Numbered from the stretch's first letter, positions 1-9,627 are shown. The stretch: 64,000 nucleotides of DNA from an uncultured Clostridia bacterium (GCA_934647165.1 CAKUFA010000010.1:10971-74970); one strand, 5' to 3'. Notes: generated by a model not told the origin, from the letters alone. Translations and numbers: made by a program.

Positions 1-76
1 TGGACATTGATAAACTTTTGTCACGATGATCTTTCTTTTCCGCAGCGCATAGAATGCACGGAAAGGAGATGGTGAA

Positions 77-337
77 ATGGTCACGGTAAGCCTGATGCGA
101 ATTCTTCCGCTTTTAACGGCCATGGGGCTGGCTTTTCCGTTCGCCATGTGCTTTGATCCCAAACGCACGCAAGGCAAACTGCTCACATGCAGTGTGGCAG
201 GTTTGTTTATGCTCCTTGCCTGGAATGCGCTCCTTCCGCCGCTGCACCTTGGCATCAACCCGCTGTCCATGCTTACAACCGGCAGCCTTGGCCTGCCGGG
301 CATGGCACTTCTGGCCTGTCTGTCTCTTACACCGTGA
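77..337 (+). CDS. bofA: BofA-family pro-sigma-K processing inhibitor
   Basis: An 86-residue, very hydrophobic protein with two or three membrane segments (about residues 5-25, 36-54 and 63-84). The C-terminal INPLSMLTTGSLGLPGMAL stretch matches the BofA signature (asparagine-proline, then glycine-rich LGxPG). In Bacillus, BofA holds the SpoIVFB protease inactive in the outer forespore membrane and so delays sigma-K activation; that role is inferred here from family. The start is set by an AAAGGAG site 9 bases upstream. The last 11 bases overlap the 3' end of thiI on the other strand. Upstream, bases 3-29 read as a possible C-terminal remnant of a preceding gene (DIDKLLSR then stop), too short to identify. 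Confidence 0.85.
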   Translation: MVTVSLMRILPLLTAMGLAFPFAMCFDPKRTQGKLLTCSVAGLFMLLAWNALLPPLHLGINPLSMLTTGSLGLPGMALLACLSLTP

Positions 338-1472
338 CCAGCTCGATACCCTCCAGCGCCTCCTGAATCAACGCTTCTGTATCCAATTTTTCCTCACCCA
401 TAAGAATTTTTTCCATCTTTGGATGGGTTGCCGGATGGCGGGGTGTAAAAACTGTGCAGCAATCCTCATAAGGCAGGGAAGACGTTTCAAAGGTGTCAAT
501 CTTCCGGGCAATATCAATAATTTCGCTCTTGTCAAAGCCGATGAGCGGGCGGAACACCGGCATGGAAACCACACTGTCCGTTGTTCCCAGCGCTTGCATG
601 GTCTGGCTTGCCACCTGGCCAATGCTCTCTCCGGTAATCAGTGCCTCGCAGTGCTCTTTCTGTGCCACACGTTCAGCAATGCGCATCATAAACCGGCGCA
701 TAATCAACGTTGTGTACTCTTCCGGGCACTTTTCGTGGATTTCCATCTGAATATGGGTGAACGGTACAATATGCACGCGGATACCACAGCAGCTTTCACT
801 GAGGATACGCGCAAGCTCCAGCACCTTCTCCTTGGCCCGGTCGCTCGTGTAAGGATAGGAGTGGAAATGTACGGCGTTGATCTGCACGCCGCGCTTGGCG
901 ATCATCCACCCTGCCACTGGGCTGTCAATTCCACCGGAAAGCAGCAACGTTGCCCGGCCATTGGTTCCAACAGGCATGCCGCCAACAGCCATCACCACCC
1001 GCACATACAGATAGCACAGGTCGCGGATTTCCACATTCAACACATGTTCAGGATGCCTCACGTCCACTTTCAGGTCATCGCGCACATCCAGAATGCGGCC
1101 ACCCATTTCCTCATTAATTTCCGGGGAATTCATGGGATAGCGTTTATCGCTGCGACGGGCGCTGACCTTGAACGTGCCCGTGATCCCCTCCATCATCTTG
1201 ATGGCCTGGTTGCAGATAGCATCAAAGTTATCTTTGGGCATCTCCACCGCCGGACACACGCTGTGCACCCCAAACACCTTCGTCACCCGGCGGATGCACT
1301 CTTCCATGTCCGTAAAATCGCTGACAAAGATACGGCCATCATGCAGCCATACCTGCCCGCCAACGTCTTTCACTGCATGGCGCACCCGTTTAACCAGTTC
1401 CCGCAGAAAATAAGGGCGATTAAGCCCCTTCAAAAAGATTTCGCCAAAGCGTACCAGCAGCAGTTCCCGCAT
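327..1472 (-). CDS. thiI: tRNA 4-thiouridine synthase ThiI
   Basis: ThiI adenylates U8 of tRNA and transfers sulfur to make 4-thiouridine; it can also supply sulfur for the thiazole of thiamine. The 381-residue protein has an N-terminal ferredoxin-like/THUMP region (about 1-165) and a PP-loop ATPase with SGGIDS at residues 179-184. It lacks the C-terminal rhodanese domain of the E. coli enzyme, as is usual in Firmicutes. An upstream in-frame start (1514) is rejected because ATG 1472 has a good AGGAGA site and begins the conserved MRELLLVRFGEIFLKG. It starts 10 bases after the desulfurase gene, its expected sulfur donor. Confidence 0.95.
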   Translation of the reverse strand: MRELLLVRFGEIFLKGLNRPYFLRELVKRVRHAVKDVGGQVWLHDGRIFVSDFTDMEECIRRVTKVFGVHSVCPAVEMPKDNFDAICNQAIKMMEGITGTFKVSARRSDKRYPMNSPEINEEMGGRILDVRDDLKVDVRHPEHVLNVEIRDLCYLYVRVVMAVGGMPVGTNGRATLLLSGGIDSPVAGWMIAKRGVQINAVHFHSYPYTSDRAKEKVLELARILSESCCGIRVHIVPFTHIQMEIHEKCPEEYTTLIMRRFMMRIAERVAQKEHCEALITGESIGQVASQTMQALGTTDSVVSMPVFRPLIGFDKSEIIDIARKIDTFETSSLPYEDCCTVFTPRHPATHPKMEKILMGEEKLDTEALIQEALEGIELVTV

Positions 1473-1482
1473 ACATCTTCTC

Positions 1483-2634
1483 CTATCGTCTTGTATACTT
1501 GGCAAGCAAGGCATAGTGCGCCTTGATGCGTGCGATCACGTAGTCAATTTCCTCTTCCGTGATGCCGGGGCACAGGCTGAAACGCAGCGCGCAGTCCGCC
1601 TGAAGCGTGGACAGCCCCATGGCCGTCAACACGCCGGAAACCTTTTGCTTTCGGCTGGCGCACGCTGACCCGGCACTCACATAAATGCCGTCGCCCTCCA
1701 GCGCAAAAAGCATGGTTTGACTTCGCACCGGTGCAAGGCTCATGTTCAAAATATGCGGAGCACAGGCCGGATCATCCAGCGCCGGCCCATTGAGCGTCGC
1801 ATTCGGAACCGCCGCCAGAATTCCCTCATACAGGCGCTTTTTCTTTGCCATCATGTCCTGCGCCGCCTGCTGCGGATAAATGCGCACCGCTTCCCCCAAG
1901 CCGAAAATGCCGGGCGTATTTTCCGTACCGGAACGGTATCCATCCTCCTGTCCGCCGCCGAACACAATAGGACTCACCTTGTGCCCCTTGCGGACAATCA
2001 GCGCACCAACGCCCTTGCTGGCATGAATCTTGTGTCCGGAGAAGGCGTAGCTGTCCACACCTAAACGGTTGAAATCAAAGGGTACCCGCAAAAAACCCTG
2101 CACCCCGTCCACATGGACAGCAGCTCCCGGGCAGTGCGAATTTCGCAGTCGCACGACTTCTTCAATGGGCTGGATTGCACCGGACTCATTGTTTACCTGC
2201 ATCACACAAATGAGCCGCACATCTTCCTTCAGCATGGCTTCAAAAGCATGCACGTCCAGCACCCCGCGGTGATCTACGGGAATAAGCTGCACGGTATGCC
2301 CCATGCGTTCCACTTCCTGTGCGCAGGCAAGGATGGCCGGGTGCTCCACACTGAGCATCAGCACTCGCCCATGCTGCTTTACTCCACGCAGATAGCCGCA
2401 TACGGCAATATTGTCCGCCTCCGTGCCACCTGAAGTGAAAATGAGCCGCTGTCCGGCAGCCCCTGCGGCTTTCAGGCAAATTTCACGCACCGCTGTCAGG
2501 TGTTTTTCAGCCTCCATGGCCGGGCGATAAAGTGCCGAAGGATTATGCCATCCCTCTGCAAGCGTCTTCGTCATCACGTCCACCACCGCGTGGGCAGGGC
2601 GGGTGGTAGCGCTGTTATCAAGATATACTTCCAT
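1483..2634 (-). CDS. Cysteine desulfurase, NifS/IscS-like, paired with ThiI
   Basis: A pyridoxal-phosphate enzyme that converts cysteine to alanine and carries sulfur as a persulfide. The 383 residues show the N-terminal LDNSATT motif, HVDGVQ (about 174-179), the PLP lysine in SGHK (Lys202) and the persulfide cysteine in SAGSACASR (Cys325). Its position 10 bases before thiI, as in many Firmicutes (NifZ/YrvO-type pairs), implies it feeds sulfur to tRNA thiolation rather than general Fe-S assembly; no iscU or sufU is nearby. It begins 5 bases after the preceding gene, with little ribosome binding site of its own, so translation is probably coupled. Confidence 0.92.
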   Translation of the reverse strand: MEVYLDNSATTRPAHAVVDVMTKTLAEGWHNPSALYRPAMEAEKHLTAVREICLKAAGAAGQRLIFTSGGTEADNIAVCGYLRGVKQHGRVLMLSVEHPAILACAQEVERMGHTVQLIPVDHRGVLDVHAFEAMLKEDVRLICVMQVNNESGAIQPIEEVVRLRNSHCPGAAVHVDGVQGFLRVPFDFNRLGVDSYAFSGHKIHASKGVGALIVRKGHKVSPIVFGGGQEDGYRSGTENTPGIFGLGEAVRIYPQQAAQDMMAKKKRLYEGILAAVPNATLNGPALDDPACAPHILNMSLAPVRSQTMLFALEGDGIYVSAGSACASRKQKVSGVLTAMGLSTLQADCALRFSLCPGITEEEIDYVIARIKAHYALLAKYTRR

Positions 2635-2639
2635 ATTTC

Positions 2640-3170
2640 TTATGCCTGATATGCACCGTGGGGCAGATACTGCTTGATAAAGCTGATCATCTCTTCATTG
2701 GGTTCAATAATAATCATGCGCTTGTTGCTTTCCTTCTGAAAATAGAAGTAATACAGTTCTGCGCCGCGATTGAGGAACCAACGGTTAGTCTTCACGTCCT
2801 TCATGGAAATATAGCGCTGGAAGGCCTGGGAGTTGACAGGGCCAAAAGCCTCCACATTACGCACCTTCAGCGAACCCAGGCTCTTACGCTTCTGGTTGTT
2901 GAACACCATAGCAAAATCCAAATCGCCGTTAGTGAAGGTATACTCATATTCTGTACGCAGGCGATCATGATAGAAAAACAGGAACACCGCAATACCTGCA
3001 AACAGTGCGACCTCAATGAGCAGCGGCACGCTGAATTGATAGAAAACCAGCTGCAGCCCATACAATGCCAGCAGGCCGAAAAATACCAGCATAATCCATG
3101 ACATCACATAGAGAACCTCATTGCCAACGCGGTTCTTTTTCACAACCACCTGTTCCGTAAACCGATCCAT
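2640..3170 (-). CDS. Small membrane protein of unknown function
   Basis: A 176-residue protein with two predicted transmembrane helices (about residues 22-45 and 48-67) followed by a soluble C-terminal domain of mixed alpha/beta character with several aromatic and basic residues. It resembles uncharacterised Clostridia proteins that begin MD-x-(F/Y)-TEQ (possibly the DUF6106 group; this name is from memory and unverified). No catalytic motif is visible. It is followed within 5 bases by the NifS-like gene and so belongs to the same transcript, but nothing links it to sulfur transfer. Confidence 0.7.
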   Translation of the reverse strand: MDRFTEQVVVKKNRVGNEVLYVMSWIMLVFFGLLALYGLQLVFYQFSVPLLIEVALFAGIAVFLFFYHDRLRTEYEYTFTNGDLDFAMVFNNQKRKSLGSLKVRNVEAFGPVNSQAFQRYISMKDVKTNRWFLNRGAELYYFYFQKESNKRMIIIEPNEEMISFIKQYLPHGAYQA

Positions 3171-3254
3171 GTTTGTCCCTCCGTCGCGTTTTTCTTTTGC
3201 CGTTTTATCTTTTGCCGCCGAAGCTGTTTCGCCGCTCCGGGGAGAAAGGCCTGC

Positions 3255-3704
3255 TTACAGCATGAAACACACTGCCGTAACAATACCGATGATCGCGCCC
3301 GCTGCCACTTCAATAGGCTTATGCCCCACAAGCTCCTTCAGGTTATCGTCGGAAATGGGCTTGCCGTCAATGAACACGTTGCGCAATATTTCGTTGATAA
3401 CCTGTCCCTGCTTGCCTGTCTCCCTGCGCACGCCTGTCGCATCATACATCACAATGGCGGCCAATGTGAAACATGTGGCAAAGATTGCCGTATCAAAGCC
3501 CTCCACAATGCCTACCATCAGCGCAAGGGAAACCACAAAGGACGTGTGGGAGGATGGCATACCCCCTGCCCCAAAGATTCTGTGCCAATCCCACTTTTTT
3601 TCTATGAGCCAATACGTTGGAATCTTCAGCGCCTGGGCAATAAACCATGCCGTCAGCGCGCAGCCGAGAATCCGGTTGCTGAAAATATCCAAAATTGAAT
3701 GCAA
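3255..3704 (-). CDS. Divergent PAP2-family membrane protein
   Basis: A 149-residue integral membrane protein with about four hydrophobic segments. The GGMPSSHTSFV and MYDATGVRRETGKQ motifs are typical of the divergent PAP2 family (acid phosphatase/vanadium haloperoxidase-related, DUF212). Classical PAP2 enzymes dephosphorylate lipid phosphates such as undecaprenyl pyrophosphate. This family keeps the central SxxH but is poorly characterised. It lies 24 bases after a polyprenyl diphosphate synthase, so a link to isoprenoid lipid phosphate metabolism is reasonable but inferred. Confidence 0.85.
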   Translation of the reverse strand: MHSILDIFSNRILGCALTAWFIAQALKIPTYWLIEKKWDWHRIFGAGGMPSSHTSFVVSLALMVGIVEGFDTAIFATCFTLAAIVMYDATGVRRETGKQGQVINEILRNVFIDGKPISDDNLKELVGHKPIEVAAGAIIGIVTAVCFML

Positions 3705-3728
3705 CCCTCGTCGCCTCGCTTCCGCTTC

Positions 3729-4604
3729 TTATTGTACCCTCATCAGAGTACTTTCCGCAAGCGTTCGGAAAAATTTCACACCCTGGTCAAACTCTTGCGC
3801 TTCTTCACAAGCCGCAAGAATATGCGCCCGCGCATCTTCCCGCGTGCCTTCAACGCCGCGCAGCGCTACCCAGGTCAGTTTTCCCTGCACAGCATCCATG
3901 CCGGTCTTTTTTCCCATCACCTGCGCGTCGCCCACAACATCCAACAAATCGTCCACCATCTGAAAGGCCATTCCCAGATGATAGCCATACCGAATGCTGC
4001 CGGAAATGGCCGCATCATCCGCACCGGCAAGGATAAGCCCTGCTTCCAAAGACGCAGTGAGCAAATCGGCCGTTTTGTGCGCATGGATATAAGTGACCTT
4101 TTCTTCCGTCACCTCACCGCCTTCACCGGTTACATCCATCACCTGGCCAGCCACCATGCCGGTCACGCCCGCACGTCTGGCAATCGCCTCTGCCGCCCGT
4201 GTTCCACGCAAGTCACTCATGCGGCAGGCTGCACGCAGCATCAGCTCCATGGCCGCATGCAACAGTCCATCACCTGCCAGGATGGCCATGCCCTCGCCAA
4301 ACACAACATGGTTGGTTGGGCGGCCGCGGCGCAGGTCGTCATTATCCATTGCCGGCAGATCGTCATGAATCAGGCTGTAGGTATGGATCATTTCCAGCGC
4401 ACAGGCAAAGGGCATGGCAGCATCCAGATTGCCGCCACGCACATCGCAGCTTGCCAGCAGCAGCGACGGCCGCAGTCGCTTGCCGCCCGCTTCCAACGAA
4501 TAATCCATGGCCTTAAGCAAAATGTCCGGCATTTTTCCCAGACTTCGAAGCTGCTCGGGTAACGCAGCATTCACCATTGCTGCATATTCACCCATGGTTT
4601 TCAT
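3729..4604 (-). CDS. ispA: Short-chain polyprenyl diphosphate synthase (farnesyl type)
   Basis: This enzyme condenses isopentenyl diphosphate with allylic diphosphates in the cytoplasm to make farnesyl (possibly geranylgeranyl) diphosphate for undecaprenyl and quinone-type lipids. The 291 residues contain the first aspartate-rich motif DDLPAMDND (81-89) and the second DDLLD (218-222). Tyrosine sits at position -5 and serine at -4 before the first motif, as in E. coli IspA. Its start overlaps the end of xseB by 4 bases, a conserved arrangement in Firmicutes (xseA-xseB-ispA). Confidence 0.93.
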   Translation of the reverse strand: MKTMGEYAAMVNAALPEQLRSLGKMPDILLKAMDYSLEAGGKRLRPSLLLASCDVRGGNLDAAMPFACALEMIHTYSLIHDDLPAMDNDDLRRGRPTNHVVFGEGMAILAGDGLLHAAMELMLRAACRMSDLRGTRAAEAIARRAGVTGMVAGQVMDVTGEGGEVTEEKVTYIHAHKTADLLTASLEAGLILAGADDAAISGSIRYGYHLGMAFQMVDDLLDVVGDAQVMGKKTGMDAVQGKLTWVALRGVEGTREDARAHILAACEEAQEFDQGVKFFRTLAESTLMRVQ

Positions 4605-4840
4605 GGCGCATCCTCCTCAATGGGAACCTCCGTCTCTGTGCCATCTGCTCCCCGGCGCAGCACAGTCAAGCGCTGGGCCGCACACTCCAGCTCCTTTTCC
4701 AGCCTGTCCACCAGTGCCATTCCTTCTTCGTAACGCTTCATGGATTCTTCCAGCGGCATCTCGCCGTTTTCCATGGCACTCAGGAGGCTTTCAAGCGCCG
4801 TCAACTGTTCCTCAAAGGACGCCTTCTTCTTTGCTGCCAT
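4601..4840 (-). CDS. xseB: Exodeoxyribonuclease VII small subunit
   Basis: A 79-residue helical protein with the XseB pattern: [20 protein letters not shown] followed by PLEESMKRYEEGM. Exonuclease VII degrades single-stranded DNA to oligonucleotides in both directions, with several XseB chains per XseA. The start codon lies inside the 3' end of xseA (29-base overlap, different frame) and the stop overlaps ispA by 4 bases, so translation of the three genes is probably coupled. Confidence 0.93.
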   Translation of the reverse strand: MAAKKKASFEEQLTALESLLSAMENGEMPLEESMKRYEEGMALVDRLEKELECAAQRLTVLRRGADGTETEVPIEEDAP

Positions 4841-6107
4841 CCTTCTTCACTCCTTCGGTGTTGCGCACCGTCACTTCTCCATCATGGAACACAAGCCGCA
4901 TTTGCTGTGCTTTTCGCGCCTTTGCCGCACTATCTGCCACGCCCTTTCCCGTCAACACCATGGCGTAGCCGCGTTCCAGCACCTGGCGAGGGTTCATTGC
5001 CTCCAGCCGCTCACTTTTTCGCAAAATAGCCTGTGTCAGGCTCGACATGCGTGCATCCATGGCATGCGTAAGGCGTAGCTTCGCCACTGCGATTCGGGGC
5101 TTTTGCCGCCGCACAGTCTCCTCTACTGCACGCTGCAAGCGAAGCCTGTCCAACTGCAAGCATCGCAGCGCTTCCTGTATCCGCTTTTCCGGGCGGACGT
5201 TTTCCAGCTGCCGCTGCGCACACATCAGCTTCAAACGCGCATGTTGGATAGCGCCTGTCGCCTGCTGTCGAAGTTGCCGCCGCAGCAGGTCAAGCGCCTC
5301 ATGCGTTTCGTTCCTGTCCGGCACTGCCAGCTCCGCCGCATTGGAAGGCGTTGAGGCCCGCGCATCCGCAGCAAAGTCCGCAATGGTAAAGTCTGTTTCG
5401 TGACCCACAGCTGAAATCACCGGCACAGGACTGTCCGCAATCGCCCTGGCAACGCATTCTTCATTGAACGCCCATAGATCCTCCATGGAGCCGCCGCCGC
5501 GCCCTACGATTATCACTTCCACCTGCGGCAGCGTTCCTGCATGCCGCACAGCCGCAGCAATTTCTTCCGCCGCGCCTGCACCCTGAACCTTCACAGGCAG
5601 CAGCACCAGCGGTACACCTGGATCCCGCCGCGTGCTCACCCTGCGTATATCCTGCAAAACTGCGCCCGTGCGCGCCGTCACAATGGCAATTTTTGCAGGC
5701 CGCATCGGCAGCGGGCGCTTGCGGGATGCATCGAATAATCCCTCTGCCTGCAATTTGGCTTTGAGCGCCTCAAACTGTTGATACAGCGTACCCTGTCCGT
5801 CTGGACGCATAGCATCCGCGTAAAACTGATAGGTACCGCCTTCCGCATACAAGCTTACACTGCCGGAGACAATCACCCGCATCCCGTCTGCGGGACGCAG
5901 GCTCATGCGCATAGCGTTTTGCCGAAACATCACACAGGCAATGCGGCAACGGTCATCCTTCAGGGTGAAATACCAGTGTCCCGACGGATGCCGTTTGAAA
6001 TTGCTGATTTCTCCACGCAGCCGAACCTGATGCAGCATAGGGTCAGAAGCAAGCATTCTCCGCACGTATTCGTTCAGGTCACTAACCTCGAGAATCCATT
6101 CACTCAT
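4812..6107 (-). CDS. xseA: Exodeoxyribonuclease VII large subunit
   Basis: The catalytic subunit of exonuclease VII, 431 residues. The N-terminal OB-fold binds single-stranded DNA ([17 protein letters not shown] region), the central nuclease domain carries [14 protein letters not shown], and a long helical C-terminal region (about 270-390) binds XseB. ATG 6107 is chosen over the further upstream start at 6158 because it begins the conserved [18 protein letters not shown] and overlaps folD by only 8 bases. Confidence 0.95.
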   Translation of the reverse strand: MSEWILEVSDLNEYVRRMLASDPMLHQVRLRGEISNFKRHPSGHWYFTLKDDRCRIACVMFRQNAMRMSLRPADGMRVIVSGSVSLYAEGGTYQFYADAMRPDGQGTLYQQFEALKAKLQAEGLFDASRKRPLPMRPAKIAIVTARTGAVLQDIRRVSTRRDPGVPLVLLPVKVQGAGAAEEIAAAVRHAGTLPQVEVIIVGRGGGSMEDLWAFNEECVARAIADSPVPVISAVGHETDFTIADFAADARASTPSNAAELAVPDRNETHEALDLLRRQLRQQATGAIQHARLKLMCAQRQLENVRPEKRIQEALRCLQLDRLRLQRAVEETVRRQKPRIAVAKLRLTHAMDARMSSLTQAILRKSERLEAMNPRQVLERGYAMVLTGKGVADSAAKARKAQQMRLVFHDGEVTVRNTEGVKKDGSKEEGVL

Positions 6108-6954
6108 GCGCTGCCGCCTTCTCCGCGGCCTCCAGGGTGTTTTCCAACAGCATGGCAATGGTCATGCGTCCGACACCGCCGGGCACCGGGGTGATCCACC
6201 CGGCTACCTCCTTCACAGCATCAAAGTCCACATCGCCCACCACCTTGCCGTCCACGCGGTTGATGCCAACATCAATGACCACCGCGCCGGGCTTCACCAT
6301 GTCCGCGGTAATCATCCGAGGTTTGCCTACAGCCGCCACAAGAATATCCGCTCGGCGGGTATGTTCAGCAAGGTTGCAGGTTCGGCTGTGGCACACGGTC
6401 ACCGTGCAGTTTGCATCCAGCAGCAGCATGGCCATGGGCTTGCCGACAATATTGCTGCGACCCACTACAACCGCTTCTTTCCCTGCCAGTTCAAGCCCTG
6501 TGCGGCGAATCATAGCCATTGCACCCTTGGGCGTACAGGCCACAACGCCTCTTTGTCCTGTAAACAGCCTGCCTGCGTTCAGAATATGAAATCCATCCAC
6601 ATCCTTCTCTGGGGTGATGGCCGCAAGAGCCGCCGTTTCATCCAGCTGTTTCGGCAAGGGCAGCTGCACCAGAATGCCATGAATGGAAGCATCCGCGTTC
6701 AGCTCGCGAATTTTTGTCTCCAGCGTCTGCTGGTCGGTATGCTCTGGCATGCGAATGGTTAAGGAATGCATGCCCACTTTTTCGCAGGCAAGACCCTTGT
6801 TGCGCACATAAATCTGGCTGGCCGGATCGTCTCCCACCAGAATCACTGCAAGGCCGGGTACAATACCGTGTTCAGTCAGTGCTTTCACACGTTCCGCCAC
6901 CTCGGTAAGGACTTCCTCAGCCATTTCTTTTCCGCTAAGCAACTGTGCAGCCAT
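6100..6954 (-). CDS. folD: Bifunctional methylene-tetrahydrofolate dehydrogenase/cyclohydrolase
   Basis: FolD oxidises 5,10-methylene-THF and hydrolyses the methenyl form to 10-formyl-THF; it connects with the formate-THF ligase gene at 13.8 kb. The 284 residues show the catalytic lysine region [34 protein letters not shown] and the dinucleotide motif [11 protein letters not shown]. The usual GGVGPMT reads GGVGRMT, a small deviation. The open frame extends to 7320, but ATG 6954 has a purine-rich GAGGGTGAG site and gives the family length. Confidence 0.94.
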   Translation of the reverse strand: MAAQLLSGKEMAEEVLTEVAERVKALTEHGIVPGLAVILVGDDPASQIYVRNKGLACEKVGMHSLTIRMPEHTDQQTLETKIRELNADASIHGILVQLPLPKQLDETAALAAITPEKDVDGFHILNAGRLFTGQRGVVACTPKGAMAMIRRTGLELAGKEAVVVGRSNIVGKPMAMLLLDANCTVTVCHSRTCNLAEHTRRADILVAAVGKPRMITADMVKPGAVVIDVGINRVDGKVVGDVDFDAVKEVAGWITPVPGGVGRMTIAMLLENTLEAAEKAAAHE

Positions 6955-6976
6955 GAGCTCACCCTCTTTTCGTCTG

Positions 6977-7936
6977 TCAAACTTTGGTCTCATTTCGCAG
7001 CTTATCTGCACCCAGAAGTGCCACGCCAACCGCATTGTCGCCGCTGTATTCAGGCTTACCAAAGCATACATGGAAATGCGCATCCTGTTTGCCAACACGC
7101 GCCCTAAACAGCTCTCTGAACAATGCCGAAGAGGCAACGCCACCGGCCACGAGCACCTGACGGATGCCCGTTTTTTTCGCCGCCGCAAACACCATACGCG
7201 CAACCGATCGTGCCAGCAAATCATAAACTTCCCTGGCAATATCCTCGTTTGGCAGGTTTCCTGCTGTAATCCAACGCTGCACCTGTGTCTCCGCTCCGGA
7301 AAGATGGCACCACAGCCCATCCTTTTCCATGCTCACCGGCAGCAAAGCTCTGCTTGTGCCAGCCGAAGCCAGCTTTTCCAGGTGTGGGCCTGCCGGAAAA
7401 GGCAACCCCAACGCCACGCCGGTACGATCAACCAGCTGCCCTGCATGTAAATCACGGGATCCACCCAGCAGTTTCAGGCAGCCGTCTCGCTGCACAAGTA
7501 CTTCCGTTGTGCCTCCGGACAGATGTACTGCCAGCAAATCGCCCGGCAAGATACCGCTATCCAGCATCGCTGCGCGCACATGCCCCTGTTGATGGCTACA
7601 CGCAAAGCAAGGGACGCCAAGAAGCGCAGCAATACTGCGTGCCTGTGCGTCCCCAACCTGAAAGGCGGGCATATAGGATTCTTCATCGTCCCGCGGCCAG
7701 CGTGAGGCGCACACCGCCGCAATCTCACACCCGCGGATCTGCTCACCCACTTCCTGCACGCGCTCGGGCAGCTGCTTTGTGTGGATAAACACCATCTCGC
7801 TCTGACGTAAGCCGCGCTGACCTTCCGGCACCGGCAAAAGCCGCCTGCTGGACACTAGCACCTCACCTTCCAGCGTTACCGCCGCGGCAGAGGTGGTATA
7901 GCAACTGGTATCCAGCCCGATGACCACCCGTTTCAT
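6977..7936 (-). CDS. Kae1/TsaD-like ASKHA-fold protein
   Basis: A 319-residue homologue of TsaD (Kae1/glycoprotease family), the enzyme of N6-threonylcarbamoyl-adenosine formation. The N-terminus reads [12 protein letters not shown], like the TsaD GIETSCDET start. The metal-binding HxxxH is kept as His115 and His119 (SHQQGH), and the C-terminus has [10 protein letters not shown] where TsaD has CTDNAAM. Sequences of this divergent type between nusB and folD or xseA in Clostridia are usually called O-sialoglycoprotein endopeptidase or Kae1-like; a canonical tsaD is normally elsewhere. Its reaction is unknown. The start overlaps nusB by 4 bases. Confidence 0.8.
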   Translation of the reverse strand: MKRVVIGLDTSCYTTSAAAVTLEGEVLVSSRRLLPVPEGQRGLRQSEMVFIHTKQLPERVQEVGEQIRGCEIAAVCASRWPRDDEESYMPAFQVGDAQARSIAALLGVPCFACSHQQGHVRAAMLDSGILPGDLLAVHLSGGTTEVLVQRDGCLKLLGGSRDLHAGQLVDRTGVALGLPFPAGPHLEKLASAGTSRALLPVSMEKDGLWCHLSGAETQVQRWITAGNLPNEDIAREVYDLLARSVARMVFAAAKKTGIRQVLVAGGVASSALFRELFRARVGKQDAHFHVCFGKPEYSGDNAVGVALLGADKLRNETKV

Positions 7937-8388
7937 GCCTGCTCCTCTTTTTCGCGCAGGATAGTGCCAAGCACGCCATTGATGAAACGACCGCTGTTGT
8001 CCGGGTCGGAATAGCGGTTGGCCAATTCCACTGCCTCATTGATGGCCACGCTGCCCGGCACGTCTTCCTCATGCAGAATTTCCCAGCAAGCCATGCGCAG
8101 AATGGTCAGGTCAACCTTCGGCATCCGCTCAAGGCTCCACCCTCGGCTTGCGGCAGCAATTTTCTCATCCAGTTCGTCCAGGTTATCCAGCACGCCGCTG
8201 AGCAGTTTTTCGATATAGCTTCGGTCGCTTTTGCCCGGCTCGTTTTCCCCCACAGGATCGGCGTCCTGCGCAGTTTCGTCACGCAGTTCGTCATATACCA
8301 TGCGAAGGGTTTCTTCGCCGCCCTCACCTCCGGAGAGATGTTCAAAGATCATCTGCATTGCAGCCGTTCGCGCGGTCGTTCGTGCCAT
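7933..8388 (-). CDS. nusB: Transcription antitermination factor NusB
   Basis: A 151-residue helical RNA-binding protein that joins NusE (S10) at boxA in rRNA leaders. The N-terminal ARTTARTAAMQMIFEHL and the C-terminal INEAVELANRYSDPDNSGRFINGVLG are diagnostic. An insert around residues 30-55, rich in acidic residues, is a little longer than in B. subtilis NusB. It follows the Asp23/AmaP/DUF2273 genes, a common clostridial order. Confidence 0.94.
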   Translation of the reverse strand: MARTTARTAAMQMIFEHLSGGEGGEETLRMVYDELRDETAQDADPVGENEPGKSDRSYIEKLLSGVLDNLDELDEKIAAASRGWSLERMPKVDLTILRMACWEILHEEDVPGSVAINEAVELANRYSDPDNSGRFINGVLGTILREKEEQA

Positions 8389-8441
8389 AAGTCAAGCGCT
8401 CCGTTCTCTATCGTTATTGTCAATGTACTTTCATGCGTCAG

Positions 8442-8675
8442 TCATTCTTTGGGTGGAAAAAGGTGGTTAATCGCATTCTTCACGGCAGCAGGCTTATCCT
8501 TCACGCCGCCGATAAATGCGCCCAAGGCGCACAGCACCGCCACCAGCAGTGTTTTCCAAAATCCGATGGTCAGCAGCAGTATGGCCAGCAACGCACCCAG
8601 TATACCGCACAGCACACCGCAAGCCGGCGTGCCCCAGGTCGTCATTTCCTTTACCCATTCATTCAGTGATTTCAT
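8442..8675 (-). CDS. DUF2273 small membrane protein
   Basis: A 77-residue protein with two hydrophobic helices (about residues 13-30 and 35-52) and a basic C-terminus. The GTPACGVLCGILGALLAILL start and position between amaP and nusB match the DUF2273 family found beside Asp23-family envelope proteins. ATG 8675 is preferred over 8714 and 8684 because GGAGG lies 9 bases upstream of it. It overlaps the end of amaP by 17 bases. Function is not established; a supporting role in the envelope stress complex is inferred from context. Confidence 0.8.
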   Translation of the reverse strand: MKSLNEWVKEMTTWGTPACGVLCGILGALLAILLLTIGFWKTLLVAVLCALGAFIGGVKDKPAAVKNAINHLFPPKE

Positions 8676-9579
8676 GTTCGCCATCCTCCGCCTGTTGTTC
8701 GGCTTCCTCGCCACAGTCGGTCATGGGCTCCGTTTCAAGAGCAGCCGCTTCCTGCATGTCTTCCGTTGCCTGTTCCGCTTCCTGCGCAGCCTGCATGGTT
8801 TCGCACGCTTCCACCGCAGAATCTTCTGCTTCTTCAGCAGCCTTTGCCGCTGTTTCCATACCAGGTTCTTCAAGCGGCGGCTCCGGCACTGTGGCAGGTT
8901 GCTCTTCCTGTGCAAAAATCCTTTGATGCAGCGGCCGATCTTTCTTTTCCGCAGATATTTCCGCAGTTCCGGCAGCCGTTTCAGCCTCGCGCAAAAGGGG
9001 CATTGGCGCGCTCGTCAGTTCCGGCACCGCATAGGGAGAATTCGCCGCTTTATCGGAAGTAGTGTCCACCTGTACACGCACTTCGCGCACATCCACGCCT
9101 GAGCAGGAAGTCAGGTACGTGCGCACCTGCTTTTGCAGCGCCCCCACCGCCAGCGGAATGCTGACCCCGCTGGCCAGGTTGATATGCATTTCAACCAGCA
9201 CACCGTCTTTGCCGGGATCAATCGTCACGCTTGCAAGCTTCATTTCAGGGTGGCATTCTACACACTGGCGTGCCAACCCCTCCATGGCCTTCACGGCAAT
9301 GCTCACTTCGCCGTTTTCAGTCTGCTGCATCACAAAGCCGCGCTTTCCCTTGCGATGGCGGAAAAGCATGCACACGCAGTATATACCTACCAGCAAAAGT
9401 GCCGCAGCCACCGCCACAATCACAATCACTGTTGTCTGCCCTTCGCCGGAAAGCGCTGTGGTCAAATATTCCGTTAGCGGAACATGGAAAAACGCCTGCG
9501 CCACCACACCAGCGCACAGCGCAAGCAGCACCAGTCCTGCCAGCGCTACCAGCAACCTATCCGTAATCCTGATTTTCAT
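8659..9579 (-). CDS. amaP: AmaP-type membrane anchor for Asp23, with long acidic tail
   Basis: AmaP anchors the Asp23 envelope-stress protein at the membrane. The 306-residue protein has a membrane segment at about 9-31 and a second near 50-71, then the Asp23-like core with GVSIPLAVGALQKQVR (about 133-150). It ends in a roughly 110-residue tail rich in Glu, Ala and Gln with almost no hydrophobic residues, making it longer than the usual AmaP of under 200 residues. A GGGAGG site lies 6 bases before the start. The next gene, DUF2273, begins inside it. Confidence 0.85.
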   Translation of the reverse strand: MKIRITDRLLVALAGLVLLALCAGVVAQAFFHVPLTEYLTTALSGEGQTTVIVIVAVAAALLLVGIYCVCMLFRHRKGKRGFVMQQTENGEVSIAVKAMEGLARQCVECHPEMKLASVTIDPGKDGVLVEMHINLASGVSIPLAVGALQKQVRTYLTSCSGVDVREVRVQVDTTSDKAANSPYAVPELTSAPMPLLREAETAAGTAEISAEKKDRPLHQRIFAQEEQPATVPEPPLEEPGMETAAKAAEEAEDSAVEACETMQAAQEAEQATEDMQEAAALETEPMTDCGEEAEQQAEDGEHEITE

Positions 9580-9627
9580 GCGAAAGCCTCCCTTCGCCCG
9601 TGGAACATTCCTGTTCTGCCAGGCGCA

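Noticed and set aside
153..1526. Long plus-strand open frame (457 codons) opposite thiI
   Set aside because: It is the antisense shadow of a high-GC gene; the protein is Cys/His/Arg-rich with no family features and no ribosome binding site.
3205..3254. GC-rich possible hairpin after the divergent PAP2 gene
   Set aside because: The arms do not pair properly and no T-run follows, so transcription probably continues to thiI.
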